In this document: one piece after another, positions 61,880 through 64,000 of the stretch
Layout: each line of letters begins with the position of its first letter
Numbering within the stretch: the stretch's first letter is position 1
Assembly (NCBI RefSeq): GCF_947492645.1
Contig: NZ_CANLMZ010000006.1
Location: forward strand, 434,001 to 498,000
DNA: 64,000 nucleotides
DNA from: an uncultured Pontibacter sp.
GTDB taxonomy: Bacteria > Bacteroidota > Bacteroidia > Cytophagales > Hymenobacteraceae
Direction of reading: 5' to 3'
Program-made: the position numbers and the translations under genes
The notes under the pieces: model-generated
Databases searched by the model: none
The model's input: only the letters and a program-made list of their open reading frames with translations
Told to the model about the DNA's origin: nothing

Positions 61880-64000
61880 TTGCGCATACTACTTTATACG
61901 TTTATACTTTCGCTTCTGCTGCTGGCTACAGGCAACCGCGTGGTTGCGCAGCAGTTTTATACATTGTCTGGTCATGTGCTGGATGCTGAGTCCGGTGAGG
62001 CTTTGGCGGGCGCATCGTTATTTCTTAAAGAAAGACCAGGGGCCGGAGCAGTAACAGATGCTACAGGTAAGTATACTTTTATAGCGGCGCCAGGCACCTA
62101 TACTTTAGTTGCGCGCTACCTTGGCTACAACGACCTGGAGCAGGAACTACTACTGGACCAGAACAGGCAGCTAAACGTAAGGTTATCCGCTAAAGCCTAT
62201 GGCGTGAAGGAAGTAGAAGTATTTGGCACCCGCCAGCCACCCATGACACAAACCGCTGCTATGGGCCAGCTCGACATTCCGCTTGAAACTATTAAAACCC
62301 TTCCGGTGCTTTTCGGCGAAACAGATATCCTGAAAACGGTACAGCTGATGCCGGGTGTGCAGTCGGGTGGTGAGGGCAATACGGGTTTTTATGTGCGTGG
62401 CGGTGGCTCCGACCAGAACCTTGTTTTAATGGATAAGGCGACTATTTATAACCCAGGCCACCTGCTCAACTTTTTTTCGGTATTCAACAGCGATGCCATC
62501 GAAACCACTACCCTGCTTAAAGGCAATATGCCTGCCAGGTATGGTGGCCGGTTATCGTCGGTGCTGGACGTAGAAATGAAAGACGGCAACATGACAGCTT
62601 ATGAGGTGGATGGTGGTGTAGGGTTGATTGCTTCACGTTTAACGTTGCAAGGGCCGATTGCCAGGGAAAAGGCTTCGTTTATACTATCCGGGCGCAGAAC
62701 CTATATGGATGTGCTGACAGAACCTTTATTGAAGAATACCGAGCAAGGTGGTGTGCCCTACTACTTTTACGACCTGAATGCTAAGCTAGCCTATACTTTA
62801 TCAGACAAAGACAGGCTGTATTTAAGTGGTTACTATGGCCGCGACAAAGGTACGCTAAGACTGAACGATGGCCGGTTTACTTCTGACTTTTACTGGGGTA
62901 ATGCAAGCGCAGCTGCCCGTTGGAACCGTATTTTCAGCGATAAGCTTTTTATGAATGCCTCCGCGCTACTCAGTAACTATAATTTTGAATTTACATGGGA
63001 GTATGGCGGCTATACTACGGTACTGGAAACAGGCGTGCGCGACTACAGCTTTAACCTTGACTTCGACTATACCCCAAACGTAAGGCATCATGTGCAGTAT
63101 GGCGCGCAATACACTTACCATACCCTTCGGCCAAGAACCGGCGAAGCAGAAGGCCTTGATGGAGATGCTTTCAGCACAAACCGCATCAATCCTAAGTATG
63201 CTCATGCCTTAGCCCTTTACGTGTCTGATGACTGGAACCTGACAGACAAGCTTTTACTGAGCCTGGGGCTTAGAAGCAGCCATTTTATGCAGGTTGGGCC
63301 GTTTAGTTACTACCGTTTTAACCAGAATGAGCAGGTTACCGATTCTGTATACTATAGCGATAATCAGAAAGTGAAAGCATTCCATAACCTGGAACCTAGG
63401 GCAGCATTGCGTTATACTTTAGATAAGCAGTCATCTGTTAAAGCTGCTTTTACGCAGTCAGCACAATACCTGCATCTTGTCTCGAATGCTTATACTACGC
63501 TGCCCCTGGACGTATGGGTGCCGAGCTCGGCCATTGTTAAACCGCAACGCGCAACGCAGTATGCTTTGGGCTACTTCAGGAATATGCTGGAAAACCAATA
63601 CGAGGGCTCTGTGGAAGTATACTATAAAACCATGCAAAACCAACTGGAATACCGCGAAGGCTACGCTGTGGGCCCAAGCAACCGCGACCTGGAGTATGAA
63701 TTTGTGAGCGGCGACGGGGAATCTTATGGTGTAGAGCTTTTCCTGCGCAAGAACTTTGGAGATTTACAAGGCTGGGTTGGCTATACTTTGTCGCGCACCA
63801 CCCGCCAGTTTCCGGCTTTAAACCAGGGCGCCACTTTCCCGGCCCGCTTCGACAGGCGACACGATTTGTCTGTGGTAGCCAACTATAAGTTAAATGATAA
63901 ATGGACGTTTGGAGGCACCTTTATTTACGGCACAGGACAAGCCACGACCATGCCTGTCAGGCGCTATGCGATAGAAGGAAATGTGGTGTACCAGTATGGC
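61880..64000 (+). CDS. TonB-dependent outer-membrane receptor, 3' end outside window
   Basis: Open frame to the right edge, 707 codons present. TTG 61880 is the only usable start between an in-frame stop (61868-61870) and the signal peptide LRILLYTFILSLLLLATGNRVVA. Then follow a carboxypeptidase-regulatory-like domain (about 25-110, GHVLDAESGEALAGASLFLKE), a plug (GETDILKTVQLMPGVQSGGEGNTGFYVRGGGSDQN) and the start of the beta barrel (RYGGRLSSVLDVEMKDG onward). This is the SusC-unlike TonB receptor type of Bacteroidota; no SusD gene is seen. It imports an unknown substrate across the outer membrane using TonB energy. Confidence 0.9.
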   Translation, partial: MRILLYTFILSLLLLATGNRVVAQQFYTLSGHVLDAESGEALAGASLFLKERPGAGAVTDATGKYTFIAAPGTYTLVARYLGYNDLEQELLLDQNRQLNVRLSAKAYGVKEVEVFGTRQPPMTQTAAMGQLDIPLETIKTLPVLFGETDILKTVQLMPGVQSGGEGNTGFYVRGGGSDQNLVLMDKATIYNPGHLLNFFSVFNSDAIETTTLLKGNMPARYGGRLSSVLDVEMKDGNMTAYEVDGGVGLIASRLTLQGPIAREKASFILSGRRTYMDVLTEPLLKNTEQGGVPYYFYDLNAKLAYTLSDKDRLYLSGYYGRDKGTLRLNDGRFTSDFYWGNASAAARWNRIFSDKLFMNASALLSNYNFEFTWEYGGYTTVLETGVRDYSFNLDFDYTPNVRHHVQYGAQYTYHTLRPRTGEAEGLDGDAFSTNRINPKYAHALALYVSDDWNLTDKLLLSLGLRSSHFMQVGPFSYYRFNQNEQVTDSVYYSDNQKVKAFHNLEPRAALRYTLDKQSSVKAAFTQSAQYLHLVSNAYTTLPLDVWVPSSAIVKPQRATQYALGYFRNMLENQYEGSVEVYYKTMQNQLEYREGYAVGPSNRDLEYEFVSGDGESYGVELFLRKNFGDLQGWVGYTLSRTTRQFPALNQGATFPARFDRRHDLSVVANYKLNDKWTFGGTFIYGTGQATTMPVRRYAIEGNVVYQYG

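Overview
The window looks like chromosomal DNA of a Bacteroidota bacterium, most likely order Cytophagales, family Hymenobacteraceae (Pontibacter-like). The support is: a giant secreted protein ending in a type IX secretion (T9SS) sorting domain, a TamL-type lipoprotein version of TamA, a fused alpha/beta E1 dehydrogenase, a TonB receptor with a carboxypeptidase-regulatory-like N-terminus, and several upstream sites of the Bacteroidota form TTTG-N18-20-TAnnTTTG. The genus is an inference from general similarity. No rRNA, CRISPR array, transposase, integrase or prophage was found; this reads as core chromosome.

Layout. 0-3.6 kb: a tightly coupled RLAN/RimK ATP-grasp ligase, GCS2-type ligase and N-formylglutamate amidohydrolase operon, the tail of a fourth gene entering from the left edge. 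3.7-10.6 kb: mostly single genes (lipoprotein-Pmp3 fusion, CbpA-like DnaJ with a DinD-like mini-protein, truC, small unknowns, GIY-YIG-like protein, CDF transporter, msrA, holin-like membrane protein, zinc ribbon). 10.6-11.2 kb: an AT-rich gene-free stretch with a 25-bp inverted repeat. 11.2-16.2 kb (minus): SDR, small lipoprotein, gyrA and a TPR protein. 16.3-23.8 kb: a secreted unknown, YdjM-like protein, channel-like protein, GNAT-like protein, two tRNA-Thr genes, a DUF349 protein and YqgE. 24-27.8 kb (plus): pdxH, DUF1015, maf, rlmI. 28-36 kb (minus): acyltransferase-Nudix-rsmF, then sdaAB-tolC-like-HlyD-like-gpsA. 36.4-39.6 kb (plus): tryptophan dioxygenase, FAD oxidoreductase, CoA-binding protein. 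39.7-44.9 kb: SDR, then ybbP/ybbA divergent from tesA. 45.3-47.8 kb: ECF sigma factor, membrane-anchored regulator and outer-membrane barrel. 47.9-51.1 kb: TrmH-type methyltransferase divergent from tamL. 51.5-57.9 kb: the 2136-residue DUF11/TSP3/T9SS protein. 58-64 kb: E1 dehydrogenase, hemF, PAP2 phosphatase, and the start of a TonB-dependent receptor running off the right edge.

How the genes work together: the first operon forms amide bonds with two different ligase folds next to an amide-cleaving enzyme, suggesting synthesis and turnover of a small glutamyl-type compound or a protein tag. The sigma/regulator/barrel operon and tamL concern the cell envelope. Most other genes are housekeeping (gyrase, rRNA/tRNA modification, cofactor and heme synthesis, nucleotide-pool cleaning).

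The most unusual whole-window signal is the word AAGTATA/TATACTT. I tallied about 130 copies by eye, in all reading frames and between genes, roughly ten times what base composition would give. It is the observation most worth computing properly.
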